Counted from the first letter of the stretch, positions 12,331 to 25,500 are shown. The stretch: 64,000 nt of DNA from Melastoma dodecandrum (GCA_029817715.1 JARUPY010000538.1:6696001-6760000), one strand, 5' to 3'. The notes: generated from the sequence alone by a model not told the origin. Numbers and translations are program-made.

Positions 12331-13689
12331 TGTGCATGAATATAACATACATTTATGGTTGTTTATTATTTACGGAACATGGAAACCACGTGGAGAGAAT
12401 TAAGAAAGCGTGTTGAATTTATAATCGAATTGAACACCCTTGTACACATTATGTGAGATGGACCTAGATTGACACACGAACTGAAAATTTACACAGTCCG
12501 TTGAATGTTAATATACGTTTCCCATCGTAGTGTATACCTAGGAAGTCCCTTCCATACATGCATGAGTCCCCCATCACAAGCGTACGCGTTAGGCAGGTAC
12601 ATGATTCGTACAAGTCTTACAAAACCCATAAGTATTACTTCCTTACAAGTTAATTTCACCTATAGAAATTTATAATTATTACTTTCATGGGAGTTTGAGG
12701 ATACGACACGGCGGACGATTAGCCAATCTCGATGTCAACAGCCAAGCTCAACACATCCAAGGAGTCCTTGAAGACAATGAGCAAGACAAGATGGCACGTC
12801 ATGAACTGAGATAGAAATGCTTCACTCGAGTACACCAACCAATGGAACCCACTTACTATATGTCATCCCGTCATGTTATGAATTGTTGGATTGTGAATTT
12901 GTGGGCACAATATTATTGTCCGTGGTAGGTTTGCTTTCCCATCCATTTTATTATGTGAGATTGTGAATATTGTTTGAGGATAATTCTTATAAATTGACCT
13001 GATTCCTAGTCTAACGCCCAGATGGGCCCTAAGCCCCTATAATGAAATTTTTTCGACGCGATTCGCCATTGCGTTTATAAAATTTTAATATATTGGAATC
13101 CCCAAATCTGAATTGATTTTTCGACTTATACCACTATTTTGAAATTAATTCGATGACAACTCTATCAAAGTTTCTCAAGGTAACAAACATGTTTTCGATA
13201 CAAACTCATTCCTAGGGTAGTGCACGCACGAGCCTCACCCAATTCTTCTTGATTCTTTCTTCTTCGAGCTCTTTTCCCGCTTTTCGTGCATTGCCTTTGA
13301 CTCTCCTTGGGAGTTGCAGATGATGGAAGGTTACCTTGAGTATGCTCAATTATGAAGAATGAGGGATCAACCTCCACAATTCATCGATGTTCGATCAGAA
13401 GAATCGATCGAACGACATTAGTGTGCGAATTCGAGCCCCGCTGCTATTCACACTCTAGTACAACCACAAATATGTCATTTATGGTGCAACATCTTTTTGC
13501 TCCTACTCAGATATGTCTATAGCAAGCGATCACGTCACTATACCATGATGAGATTGGCCTCCCACAGGGATTAGATTGTGTCATTTCTTTGCTTCTATCT
13601 ATATGCAATTTATCTAGCACGTCAGACTCCTTAATGAGTAGTTTATTACATGAGCAAACACCAATGTCATCCAAGTCCATCGATATGAG
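12331..13689. other. Interior or filler of the copia region, unrecognised
   Basis: No domain is recognised. A 70-codon minus-strand frame at 13165-13377 has no known motif. The segment lies between two related copia pieces and may be inserted or rearranged DNA. Confidence 0.35.
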
Positions 13690-14489
13690 CTTGTGATCTG
13701 GAACACAAATATCTCACGGTTATAAGATTGTTGTAGACTAGTCCACCTTTTGTTGTAGCTCAAGAAGTAACCTTCTAAGCTTGACACAACAGTGATTTGT
13801 TTATTTGAACTCCATGAAATGACTTTCTTCCGGTCGTCATTCTACATAGCCTCTACCTCTACCACGAGACCTATCGCTACATCTTCTACTGTAAGACCTT
13901 CTGTTATTTCCTGAATTTTCTTGAATTGTTCAGAAACTTTTAGCTTTGCTTAAAATACTGCTCCAGGGGGTTATGTACTTATTGATCTACTTCTCACGAA
14001 CTGCTAGAGAACCCGCTTCTACACTCTAATACCAAACTTGTTGAGGGTTATTTGTGCAAGGATGGGAATTATTTGTGCAAAGATGGGACATGAAAGGGAA
14101 ATGTGTGAACATAACGTAGGTTCTTTATTGCTGACCACCTTCTGAAGAGTAGCTGAACATTATGTTCAACCGTTGCACCTCCTAGTGTTGGATATTTGAG
14201 TGGAGTTAAAGTGTTCTGGCTACGAAACTGGTTTCTTCTTATTGTATTGTTTATATACGGAAATGGTTATACACTTCTCTATTTAGGAAGGAGTAAAACG
14301 ATCTAAACTCAACCACAAAAGTTGTCCTAATACATATAACCTTTCACATATGAAAGATCACCTTATTAAATGCCTTCATTTTCTAAGATGGTTCATGCAC
14401 TTTGCTTCAAGGAGGGTTTATGAATCTTCATTTCCTATATGATCAACCTTCTTTAATGTTCTCGGGATAATGAAGTACCCTTTTCAACT
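13690..14489 (-). mobile_element. Ty1/copia 5' LTR, PBS and deletion scar
   Basis: A 451-bp LTR (14039-14489) begins TGTTGAGGG on the plus strand and ends TTTTCAACT. Next to it on the minus strand is TTGGTATTAGAGTG, one base from the initiator-Met tRNA primer site TGGTATCAGAGC of copia elements, so this is a 5' LTR of a minus-strand element. Internal sequence reads an RG-rich stretch (SRGRGRGY) typical of gag and then the same gag-to-RNase H scar as at 12.05-12.3 kb. Its right edge abuts the Sirevirus remnant. Confidence 0.62.
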
Positions 14490-15960
14490 TAGCTAAACGT
14501 ATGCAGAATGAATTCAACTCTTCTGTAAAAGCTATAAGGACAGATCTTGGTACATAATTTGAAAACCATGATTTTGAAACCTTCTATAACAAATATGGTG
14601 TTGATCACACTTTTTCTGCTCCCTATACTCCTCAACAAAATGGTGTTGTAGAGAGAAAAAACAGAACTCTAATAGACATGGCAATGACTATGATCTGTGA
14701 GAGTAAGGTTCCACAGAACCTTTGGACAGAAGCTGTAAATACCGCATGCTACATATCCAATAGGGTACTTATTAAACCCAAGTTGGATAAAACTCCCTAT
14801 GAACTTCTCTAGGAGAGGAGACGAACATTTCATACTTTCATCCTTTTGGAAGTGTCTACTATATATTGAGACCTTCTAAGGATAATCTGGGAAAGTTTGA
14901 TGCTAAGTCGGATGAATGAATCTTTCTATGATACTCATTGACTAGTAAAGCTTATAGAGTCCTGAATAAAATGACATAAAAAATTGAAGAGTGTATCAAC
15001 GTTAAATTTTCATCATACAAACATCTTATGATGGTCCAAATTTATGTTGATGAAAAAATCTTCAGATCAACTGATGATAAGCTCTGCAAAGAGTTTGCAA
15101 AACTCATGACAAGTGAGTTCAAAATGCATTATGGGAGAACTTACATTCTTTCTCAGATTGCAAATTCAGCAAACTACAGAAGGTACCTTTCTACATCAAG
15201 AAAAGTACACTAAACAGCTTCTAAAACGATTTGCCCTAGATGGCACAAAACCCCTGTCGATTCCTATAGCGACAAGCACTAGGATAGACAAAGATGAAAA
15301 TGGTTTTGAAGTGGATAGTAAGCTCTACATGAGCATGATTGGCTCCCTTCTGTACCTTACAGCTTCAAGACTCAACATATAGTTTAGCGTATGTCTCTGT
15401 GCAAGATTTCAATCTGCACCTAAAGAGTCTCATATGACTGCGGTCAAGAGAATCTTCAAATACTTGCAAGGTTCTGCAAACCTCGGATTGTGGTATCCCA
15501 AAGGATCAGATTTTGACATCATTGGATACTCGGATGCCGACTTTTCAGGCTGCAAGATTGACAAAAAATGTACTAGAGGTACTTGTCAACTCATGGAAAA
15601 TATGTTGATATCATGGTTCTCTAAAAAGCAAACTTCGGTTGCTTTATCAACTATGAAGATGAGTATGTAGCAGCTGCAAGTTGCTATGATCCGGTTGTAT
15701 GGATGAAACAACAATTTGAGGACTACAACCTTGAGTTTGTTAAAATCCCGATCAAGTGTGATAATACGAGCGCAATCAAATTGGCTCATAACCCCGTTTA
15801 TCACTCTAGATAAAAAACATATCGAACTCAGACAACATCCTAAGGGATAATGTGCAAAAATGTTCTGTATGTATTGAATACATTAATACAGAACGACAAC
15901 TGGCGTACATCTTCACTAAGCCACTAGATAAAGATTAATTTGACTTTATCATGAGCGAGT
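14490..15960 (+). pseudogene. Sirevirus-like copia pol: integrase, RT end, RNase H
   Basis: The broken plus-strand polyprotein reads in order: integrase core (DHTFSAPYTPQQNGVVERKN at about 14600-14660); then a jump into the RT C-terminus, where the catalytic YVDD is written YVDE near 15047; then the connection region (EGTFLHQEKYTKQLLKRF) and RNase H (GYSDADFSGC about 15530; CDNTSAIKLAHNPVYHS about 15750). Several stops and frameshifts interrupt it, and the part between integrase and RT is missing. Sequence style (FSAPYTPQQNGVVERKN, KCDNTSAIKLAHNPV) is that of Sireviruses. The copia 5' LTR at 14489 cuts off everything upstream. Not functional. Confidence 0.85.
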
Positions 15961-16583
15961 TGGGAACATGTCACCCAAAAGCTAAGGCATTGTGCCATCA
16001 CTGACACAAACCTATGTGCAGAAAGTTGACCTTCTGTAACATAAAACCAAGTTTGAGAAATTAACTCAAACACCAACTGTCTAAGATGGGACGCCCTTGT
16101 ATCTCACCTTAGAACAGATAGCTATGTGCAGAAGCTTGGTGCAAAAGCTGAACTTCTGCAGCTCAACGTTCTGCTCAGGTGAAAACTTACGATTACGTAA
16201 TTAAGGGAACTAATGTTTCTGAACTTAATTATCAAAACAAACTGTACAGAAGCTTCGATGTAAAAGGTTGACCTTCTACAGTCTTAAATGACTGGTTTAT
16301 ATTCAAAAATTATCTTAAGTCAAACGGTAACAAAATATGTGAAGATTTTCCTCTTTCCCCCAACGGTTAGATTATCTAATCCGTAGAAGATCCGTTAGGA
16401 TCTGAACAATTTCTGGTCTACCTATATATTGGAGAATATTTTCTTAGCAAATTTACCTTCTACGATTTCATTCTTAAATCCCAATCGCCTTCTCCTCTCT
16501 CTTTCACAGCCTCACACTTCTCTTCATCCTTCTAAAATTATAAATTCTCTTTCTTCTCTCAACTGTTCTCTAAAAATTCTCCA

Positions 16584-17785
16584 ATGGCACCAATGACCAA
16601 GAATCCCAAGAGGCTGTCGAAATCCGACGCATCACCCCTCCTACACAGGCTCTCAAGCCTGTTGCTGTTGATCAACCTTCTGAGGAGGTTTCACCATCTG
16701 AGGTGCTTAGTGTCGCTGATCCACCTTCTCCTATGGCCAATGAGGTCTCTGCTGAGTCTCCAGAAGCCTTTATGGAAAAGGTTTCGCATGCTGACGAGTT
16801 CCCTACAGGAGGAGAACCATCTACTGAAGAGACTCATTTATCTGAAGAAAGTGTGGTCGACGAATATGTTCTCTCCAAATTCGAAGGACCAAAAGCTCTA
16901 GATGAGGAGGATATTGTCGAGATTGCAAAGCCAATCATAGTTGTGCCTCCACCAAAGCAGACGATCTCTCCACCAAAGCCACTCGGAGTTACCCTTGTGT
17001 ACTCTGCTCTTGATGTCTACAACTTGTATGGTTGTGAATCCAGTGCTGAGATGCAAGACTTTGAACAGAATGAGGCTTTTAGCATCATTGTTGGGCAGAA
17101 GGTATTCTTGAAAAACTATATGGAGTTCACTCGGCTGGATCTTCACCTCAGGGTTCTTCACCGCGCTATTATTTTCAGTCTGTTGCCTCGTGCTGGAAGC
17201 ATCGACAGCATCATGCCTACGGATGCCAAAGACATGGTCCATCTACTGGAGAGAATAACTTTCAGCCTTGGTGCCCTGATCTTTGAGCACATGGAGTGGA
17301 GCTTGTCAAGGAGAGAAAAAAGCCTGCCCTATGGCCAACTGATTGTTGGCCTTCTACAAAGGCATGACATTGACTCTACTCTAGCTTCTGAGCAGGACAA
17401 GTGGAAGGTTGGCAACTTCGGTGCCAACATCATCAACAACATGCAGTACGTGAGGACAACAGAATGCTGGCTCACGAAAGCACTACACTATGAGCTTATC
17501 CAGAAGAAGACTTCATCTGTTGTTGCTGCTAAGGGCTAGAACATGCCAAAGGCCCCCCTGCAAGCCAGAAAGTTTATGCTCCACCAGTTATTGAGGCTTC
17601 TGCCTCTTCCGCTCTGCCCTCTGTTCTCAAGGAGTTGCAACTCCAAGTTGCTGCCCAAGGTGAGGACATCCGAGTGCTGCAAAGGCTGGTCATGGATGTT
17701 ATACGCCAACTGGAGGGCCTGGACAAGTTTCTGCATGAGAATTTGGATGGAGCTAGACAAGTTTCTTAATGCTGAAAACATTTGA
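16584..17785 (+). pseudogene. Extra 3' ORF downstream of Sirevirus pol (env-like position)
   Basis: An ATG at 16584 opens a frame that soon shifts; the main frame runs to a TAG at 17537-17539 and continues, after another shift, to about 17779. The N-terminal third is acidic and proline-rich (PSEEVSPSEV...PPPKQTISPPK), followed by a globular block (LHRAIIFSLLPRAGSIDSIM, residues about 150-280) and a heptad-like C-terminus (VLKELQLQVAAQGEDIRVLQ). The globular block resembles the 'putative plant transposon protein' domain often annotated beside retroelements (from memory). It lies where Sireviruses carry an additional ORF after pol. No membrane segment is evident, so I would not call it an envelope protein. 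Decayed by at least two shifts and one stop. Confidence 0.6.
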
Positions 17786-18186
17786 AAAAGTATGTTTTTA
17801 TGTTTTCAATAAGTGACCCTCTACGGGTGCACTCCCTCGCACGCCGTACTGTTTTTCATTTCAATGGTTTTAATGCAGAAGTTGTTGATATTTCTTTCAG
17901 TATGGTTTTAATATCGTTTCATCGTCTATCACCCAGTCTTATCCGTTTTGATATGACAACAATGGGGAGTAATACGGATGTTTGAAACATATAGACATTG
18001 CTCTGTGTTTCTGCAGGAAGTATTTCTATAGTTTATGGGTGTAGAAGCCTATTTTGCACTGCTTTCAACAATCTTCTACAGGTGTTGTTGCATGTCTCTA
18101 ACATTCTTCTGCTAAGGTATGTAAAAGGAGACTTCGTCCCTTTTGTTGGGAGTGCAGTTGCTGAGTTCTGGGCTCTACAGGATTTG
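17786..18186. other. Probable 3' non-coding tail of the Sirevirus remnant
   Basis: No motif is recognised. It lies between the 3' ORF and the inserted LTR element B1; no LTR of the Sirevirus itself was found. Confidence 0.4.
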
Positions 18187-18901
18187 TGTTTAGCAACATA
18201 AATTCTGGGCCATAGATTTCGGTGTCATCTGTGGATCAACGGTCCAGAATGCATGCTCGATGTGTGGGAAGTCAAGTAAGGAGGTAGCTGTGGAAACACA
18301 CTAGGCGAAGGCTTGCAAGCAAAGCGCTTGCCAAGCGACGGGGCTACCAGGAGACGAGGGTCAACGAGATGATCAAGTGACAGTCAACTAGAGGAGCAGG
18401 GAAACTCTACGACAAAGCCTAGTGGGCGACTCGATCGATCAGTAGCTGTTGTGGGAAGATTCCAGACGGTCTCAAGACATGGAATGAAATTGTTACCAAG
18501 ATTGCTCAAATGGAAAAGAGATATTCCATGAAGACCGGCATCAATGACACGTAATATATGTATAATATTTCATTTTTGGTCTAGCCTAGTATAAATAGTT
18601 GTTTTTAGGCATTGTACAAACACACCTCTCCACAGACGGACATATAATATTTTTATCTTCAAGCATTTAGGCATTCAGCATTCCAGCGTTCTTGCGATCT
18701 TGTACTCTTGTTTTCTTTCGAGTGCATCGCCGATGACATCCGTGAGTGTTCCTGCTTAAGGGTGTTTGTCCGCTGCCTTCTCTCTTTCTTCATTCATACG
18801 ACGTCTACACAACGAACCTCCGAGTACCAGTTGCTCGTAGTGCTAGAGTTTTTCGATGTGTTTGGATCCGGCTTGTCCATCGGTCACTTTCGGAGGGAAT
18901 A
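18187..18901 (+). repeat. LTR of family B (715 bp)
   Basis: Starts TGTTTAGCAACA and ends GGAGGGAATA; sister LTRs end GGAGCGAACA. It contains a TATA box, TATAAATA, at 18590-18597, and the shared landmark CATCTGTGGATCAACGGTCC near 18230-18250. Confidence 0.78.
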
Positions 18902-18907
18902 TGCCTT

Positions 18908-18925
18908 TGGCGACCACAGTGGGAG
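18908..18925 (+). promoter_or_regulatory. Primer-binding site of element B1
   Basis: TGGCGACCACAGTGGGAG lies six bases after the LTR end. The identical 18-mer is found at 36140-36157 in element A, and a two-mismatch form in B2. It resembles the tRNA-Arg-type site of Ogre/Tat elements as remembered; the priming tRNA is not proven. Confidence 0.68.
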
Positions 18926-18984
18926 ACTAGGCCAATAATCGAGAACCAGAAGTGGTACCGATACAAACAACCTCGAAGATAATC

Positions 18985-21840
18985 ACTCCGACGGGGGAGA
19001 CAACAACGATGGAAACAACTCGAACCCAGCCATGGCTGGAGAGCTATCCGCCATCATGAGTAATTTCCAACTCTTAATGGAGAGGGTCAGTGCAATCGAT
19101 CAGTAGCACGACGCCTTCAAGGAGAAAATCGGTTCCAAGATGGATGTTGTCATCCAGAATCTAGAAACCATATCAGGGGTGCCCATAAACCGCCCTGGTA
19201 AGGAGAAGGGTGAATCGGCCACAAAATACCAACTTGACTATGATGCTCATAGGGCGTCAATAGTCGAAGGGAAGAAAAAGGCTGACTTGGGGGACGTTCC
19301 TATTATCTCCAGGGCCCCAAAGGGTTTGCACACAATAATCCACCACTTCGATAAACGAGGGTAAAATAATTGTGCAATAGGATCATCAGGATGCGTATCA
19401 ACCCCTGTTTTGAAGGAGGGAAGATCTATATAAGCCGTAGAGAACGAATATTTTCGTCATCTTGAGGACCATCAGCACTCTGAGTACGTTCCTCAGCCCG
19501 TACGTGGAAGAGGGATGGCCATGCAAGCGGCGTGGGCTCCACCGGGTTTCATGCCCGAAATAAGGGACTACGTAGCCCGATTAGTTGAGCAGTCGATCCC
19601 TGGGGCGAACAATATGAATGAGGATGAGCTCTATCGAGCTCCTTATCCTGATAACATCGACCGGAACTATCCTTTTCCAAGAGGATATCGTGTGCTTGAA
19701 TTTGCTTGTTTCTCGGGCGAAGAAGGCATTTCGCCCGCGGAACATATCGCCCGCTGAACATATCGTCCGCTTCACGCATTAGGCTGGAGAAGCCGCCACT
19801 AATGGGTTATTGAAACTTCTCCTGTTTCCCAACTCTCTCACAGGAGCCGCCTTTGCGTGGTATGTAAACTTTCCCCCGAATTCAGTGAGAAATTGGGAGA
19901 ATGTGCAGGTGTAATTGACTCTAGCGTTCTCTGAGACTGACCAGCTGTGACACTGCAGGACCTCACTCCCACGAAGCGGCAGCCTAGGGAACTCGTGGCT
20001 GTATTTCTGAACAGACATCGGAAGGCAAGGCTGAGTTGTAATACCTTTGCATATGAAGTCGAGCTCATAGCCATAACTCAGGATTCCCTCCTTCTCTAGC
20101 TTAGGAAAAAGCTAGAGGAAGAAGTGTCCAGGGATTGGAATGAGTTAGCCAAAAGGGCCATCCGATAAGAGAACCTCCTTAGAGAGAATACTCAGGTGAA
20201 ATGGAGCCTAATTACATGACCCTTGGTAACCTACCACGCGGAACCAGTTGCAGACATCGACGTCCCAAAGTACGTAAAGGGGCAATCCCTGACCTACGAA
20301 GAGTTGACTAAAAAGAACTTCCGAGCCAAAGCATCTCCAAAGACACGTGAGGAGAGGAAGTACTCCTTCGATGAGGCCAATGCCGATGAAATCTTCGAAT
20401 TCATGCTTCAAAACGGGCGAATTCAACTTCCTCGCACTAACAAAGAGAAGTCTAGAAACTTTTGGAAGTGGCACAGGTCGTTTATCCACACCACTAGGGA
20501 TTGCATCACGTTTAAGAACTTGGTGCAAGACCTAATAGAGACTAAAGAGTTATGCTTCCCAGACTCGGGGGGACTAGGCGTTAATAGAGTCGCACCCTTT
20601 TGGCGACTTGGTTGATATAAACGCCTTCGATGTCAACTGCCTAATTGTCTCCCCTTTATTAATGCAGGGAGACCGAGACCAATTGATCAAAACTGGCGAG
20701 ACAATCATCGCCGACATGCTGTTCAAGCGGTTCGTGAGTAAGGGAACACTCCAGTGCCCTGCTGATCTCAAGAGCATATGACATGATCTTTGTCGCTGGC
20801 ACATGGATGCTTCCCATACCACTGATCGGTGCCATACTTTTTTGAAGTACTTGTTGAACGAAAGGAAAGTAGCATGGTATGACCCTAACTGCCTTCAGGA
20901 GATGGCCATAGAAATCAATAGTGGTCCAAGGGTACATCAACGCACAGAGAAACATCAAGAACGAAAGGGCACCCTAGAACGCATGAGACAGAGAATTGTG
21001 GGTGAGAGTGAAGAAATTCGAAAAGAACCTCGAACCAAAAAACTCCACAGGCGACGCATCGTCGACCGCCTTGGACCTCAACAAACGAAGGAAAATAGCG
21101 ACAAGATCACCCTCGATGTGACAAGAATGCAATGAGGGAAGGGACTTCAATAGCCCAATTTCTAACAGCTAAAATGCTTTGTTACAGGTGCAAACCTATA
21201 GCAGCGCATAAGGTACTCATCACCCAGATGCGCCAACTCTGCTGTATCCAGTACTTCTTACTGCTGGCCGGCATGGCATACGAAGGAAAGATTAAGGTGA
21301 AAACAGTCGACCCTCCATTAGGTAATTTACCTGACTTTGAGTCCACCTATCTCTCGGAATCTCCGTTTGAGGGAAACTTCAAAAGGGGATATGACCCATA
21401 TAAGAGAGAATTTGTTCAGGTCGATAGTCGCTTGCAACCTCTCAAACACTCACACGGTATTCGCGTTCCTGTCATCCCAGCTATGAATACATGGCAGATT
21501 GTGGGTACGGGAACACAACCCCAGATACCCACTGAGAGAACTAAAAGGCGGAGAGAAAGAAGAGCGCGACGCGCCGCGGAAAAGCGCGCTAAACTGGTAG
21601 CCCCTAATGTTCAAAAGACTAAGGAATCGAGCGAAAGCGACCTTGTGTCCAATACGCTGACTACAACCTACTCTAGTCCGGGACTCCTCCCGAAGTGAAT
21701 GAGACTAGTTGCAAAGTCCTCATGTTATCGGCCGATTTTGCTAAGAAAGAAGACAGCCAGACGGAAGATAGCTTGCTGCTCCCTTTCAATCACAATTCCT
21801 TGGTGTTGAACCGAAATCGCTTTATAAAAATTTCCAAGTA
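18985..21840 (+). pseudogene. gag polyprotein remnant of element B1
   Basis: Conserved blocks in order: a coiled-coil-like start (MAGELSAIMSNFQLLMERV at about 19033), MPEIRDYVARLVEQSIPG (about 19550), RAPYPDNIDRNYPFPRGYRV, CFSGEEGISPAEHIAR (about 19700), a capsid-like region broken by shifts (19780-20160), the block VADIDVPKYVKGQSLTYEEL (about 20250), a first knuckle WKWHRSFIHTTRDC whose first Cys is Trp, a second knuckle CRWHMDASHTTDRC (about 20795), and a basic RRRERRARRAAEKRAK tail near 21550. Several stops and frameshifts are present. The same block order occurs in elements A and B2, which supports gag identity even though no enzyme domain is present here. Confidence 0.78.
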
Positions 21841-22516
21841 CGTATCATATTAAATAAGTCGTTGTCCCAAAAACGTATTTTTGTAAATTTTTCAAGAACT
21901 AGTGGAGGTACAATCCTTCATGGGTTTTATTACATTCTAGTGTTAGTCGGGAACAAATTTACGAAATAATTTCAAAACTCCGGATACTGCGAAATCAAAC
22001 TGTATAAGTTCGACTTCTAAAAAATTCCCATAAGTTAAACTTTAAGTTAGACTTTTATTTATTTATTTTTATTATTTTAAAGTCGAATTTATATAATTCG
22101 AATTTGAAGCATTATTTTTGAATTTTTTATATTATTTATCCTATTTGATAATATAGTTCGACTTTGAATAATTATTTATGAAATTTCTAGGTATTTACCT
22201 ATCACGAAATTTTTTTAAACTAACAACGATTCGGATAAATAACTCCAATACTCCACCCCCAAACTTATGATGATGTGGATGGGTCGGGCCATTGATCGGG
22301 TCGAAATTGTGTTTTGGGTCCGACCTCGGAAACAAGCGGAGCGAGTCCAAAGGGAGACATTCTGCGGAGAGTTCTTGAGTTCAGAGCACAAACAGATCCA
22401 CGGTTCACGAGACTTCTGATCGAGACTATGTTTCGCATCCGAATGAATCCCTAAAAAAACAGTCCCCTTCTCCATTTCTTCAACGACGGTCGGTAGGTCG
22501 GTCAGACGCCAGGGGG
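21841..22516. other. Upstream region of the 24-exon gene
   Basis: AT-rich until about 22230, then moderately GC-rich with pyrimidine-rich text (CCCCTTCTCCATTTCTTCAA, about 22463-22482) just before the start codon. No clear TATA box; a TATA-less housekeeping-type promoter is plausible. Confidence 0.4.
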
Positions 22517-25500
22517 ATGGCATCGGATTCTCGCGCGGTGATCCCTCGATCCGCGGCTGTTGTCGTAGTCGCTGTTTTGCTGGTACTGTGGAATTTCGTT
22601 GCTGTGTTCGCTTTTTGTGCTTTCGATGTTCGAGCATTTCTCGCGTGATTGATCAGTTCGCCGGTGATCGGCCGCATCCTGTTTGGCTGGTTTGCTGGGT
22701 GGAAATGAGTGTTCCCTCCGGAAAGAGAGTTTTGGAAGTTGTTTTTTGGCTATTTTTCAATGCCGTTGAGTGCTGAAGGTGGCCCGCAGCTTGCCATCTA
22801 GCTGTTCTGCGGGATTAGGGTCTGATTTGTTGATGCGGTTTATGTCCTTTTCCTGTCAGTTTTTGGTTGTCGGAACGGTCGGTTCACCTAGTACAAATCG
22901 CAAGACTGGGAGATCATCAGCATTCTCGTTGTTTAATCTCAAGGAGAAGAGTCGGTTTTGGAGCGAATCGGTTTTACATGGGGGAAGTAAGTTTCATGTT
23001 TTTTAGCCTTAAATTGTTTCATCTTTGGCTACAATGGAATCGGGTTCATTACATAGTTTTCTCTAACGAGTTATTCGTGCCAGGCTTTGATGATATGAAA
23101 GCCTTTAGTCCTGGAAAGTGGGCTGCTTACAATTATTCCAAGGCAGGTACTTATGAGTTGTACATTACCCACATGTTCGCCCCTTGTTGAGTTGTTAAAT
23201 TGATAAATTCTTCACGTCACTTGGATGCGACGGCTTGAAATCTCCATACTAGTGTTTAAGCAGTGGTGTTTAACCAACAAGTGCATCTCCATGCGACAGC
23301 TTGAAATCTCCATACTAGACTAAATCTTTAGTTGGTCATTTATCAATATATGTTATGATGGTTCTAAAGTCAGTTGACATTGAGAGCGAGGCAAAAGAGG
23401 CAATCACATGGTGATGGCAGTTGTAAATTACGTATACTAACCCTGTATATGTGTAACATATTTGGAGATGATCGATGGCATCTAGAAAGGTCATATTGTT
23501 GCTTCTTATATTTCCTCTACCTATTTTACTGATATTCCTCCCGTGAGTGGCAATTGAGCAACAGTGTGTGTTCGAATGTTCTGGATATATTTTCATCGTA
23601 GCCCCTCACTCAGCTGTAGTTTCTTTAAATTTGTTACTTTGTATAATTTTCAGGCAACATTGCGAATTATTTGAATCTTCTGGAAGTAGAATTTCTTCAT
23701 CTTCCTGTTCCTATAAACTTCATATTTATAGGATTTCAAGGGAAAGGAAATGAAGGTATGGAAGTCGAGATTCATTTCTTCCATTTTCATGGTATTGAAT
23801 CTCTGTTGCTGTTCACACGTTAAATAACTTGACAGAATTCAAGCTACATGCTGAAGAACTTGAACGCTGGTTTGGACATATTGATCATGTCTTTGCCCAT
23901 ACACGGGCTCCACAGATCAAGGAAGTCCAAACACCATTTTACAAAACAATGATGAGCAATGTTCAGCAACATCATATGCCTCTTGTCAGTCACATCAAGT
24001 ACAAGTAGGGCCTCTTTGCTTTTCGTTATCTTGAATGGATATATTCTTTATCTTTTTATATTTCGGTCATTGCTTCAGACTTACTAAAGTATTTCCGCAG
24101 CTTTTCTGTCCATGCCATTCTAGCAGATGAAAAGGTGTCGTCAATCTTCGAGCGCGCCATAAATATACTAGCTCGCAAAGATGATGTATCTGACGGGTAA
24201 CAGTTAGACATTAACCTGCAGTGAGGATGACTTCTGTAGATATTTATTGAATGCTTTCTCCATATTTGTTGTTTGATAGCAATAATGAAATTAGGTGTTG
24301 TGATACTAAAAATTGAATCCTACCATACTTTAATCTTATTGATACAGCCACATTGTCGAATCTTCGTTTTCAAATTTGAAGTAACTAAGCCATCATCCCG
24401 TAAGTTAGAGTCCTGATGCCAAACCTCTTGAGAGTTTCTGTCACAACGGCTTGAAACTTGGTATATTGGTCTTTAAGTTCAGTTAAGACGGAATACTCAG
24501 AAAGGAGTGGACCATTTGTTGTCACACCAAACGTACTTCCCACCTTTCAGTGGAAAATAAAACAATGAATTTGTGAGTCTCAAGAAATATTTGCATATGA
24601 CCAGAAAATTGACCACTAGAGTGTCTTTCAGTTAGTTTTTTGTATGAAGTCTGGATGGAGCTAGGACATGTTACTCTGCAAATAAAGATACCTTATGAAG
24701 CAACATGTTGGTTTCTCATTGTTATTAGCTTAAGATACGTTGTCCACCATTTGTTATCTATTCTTTAAAAAAAATGCATTGTCAATGCACATAGAGCTTC
24801 CTAAAATGTGAGGTGGGGGAAGGATAGGGTACTTTATGCTTATTTTAGGAACGAAAATGAACTTATAACGAAATTTCCAATGGAATTTTAGCGGTGACGG
24901 ATGTTATGATAAAAAATATTGAAATCTGTGTAGTTGGGAGGTGATACGGATCTCAAAGAATCCGATCGTCTAGGGATTGAATAATATTAGGTTTAAAATA
25001 TTTGGATTATTTCTATATTTTTAGTAATTTTATTTTTATTTGATTTCAATGTAAGCCTATTTATAAAACTAATTATCTAATGAATAAGAAGAGGAAGAGA
25101 AAAATTAGGGTTTATTCTCCCCTAGAGAATTAGGTATCACTCCCTTGAGCTTGAGAGGTCGGAGGATTCTTTCTGACGAGCCCTCGCATGTCCAAATCGC
25201 TTGGTTTGTCCCGGGACCGTATCAGGAGGGGAACATGGTTCATATCTGTATGATGTGTGTTGTTCATCTCTTCTCTAGCTTTTGACGTGTATCTTCTCAT
25301 TGATTCCGTTAACTTTTGACAGACGCTCCGATAGTGCTCCTTGGCAAGTAGATGTGGACATGATTGAGATTCTCTTCTCCAGCCTTATTAACTACCTTCA
25401 ACTGGAAAATGCTTACAATATTTTTGTGTTAAATCAGAAGCATGATCAGAGATTAGTTAGATATGGATACAGGTAAATTTGTTGCCATGAATGTCTTTAT

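Larger units (their letters stand above)
18187..21840 (+). mobile_element. Gypsy element B1: 5' LTR plus gag, truncated
   Basis: Order is 5' LTR, primer site, gag remnant, then loss of similarity just before the point where the sister copy B2 continues into protease. No 3' LTR is present in the next kilobase, so no target duplication can be tested. The LTR is related to those at 40831-41564, 46213-46951 and 52390-53108. Confidence 0.78.

Noticed and set aside
16584..17785. Calling the Sirevirus 3' ORF an envelope protein
   Set aside because: No signal peptide, membrane span or cleavage site is visible; only its position is env-like.
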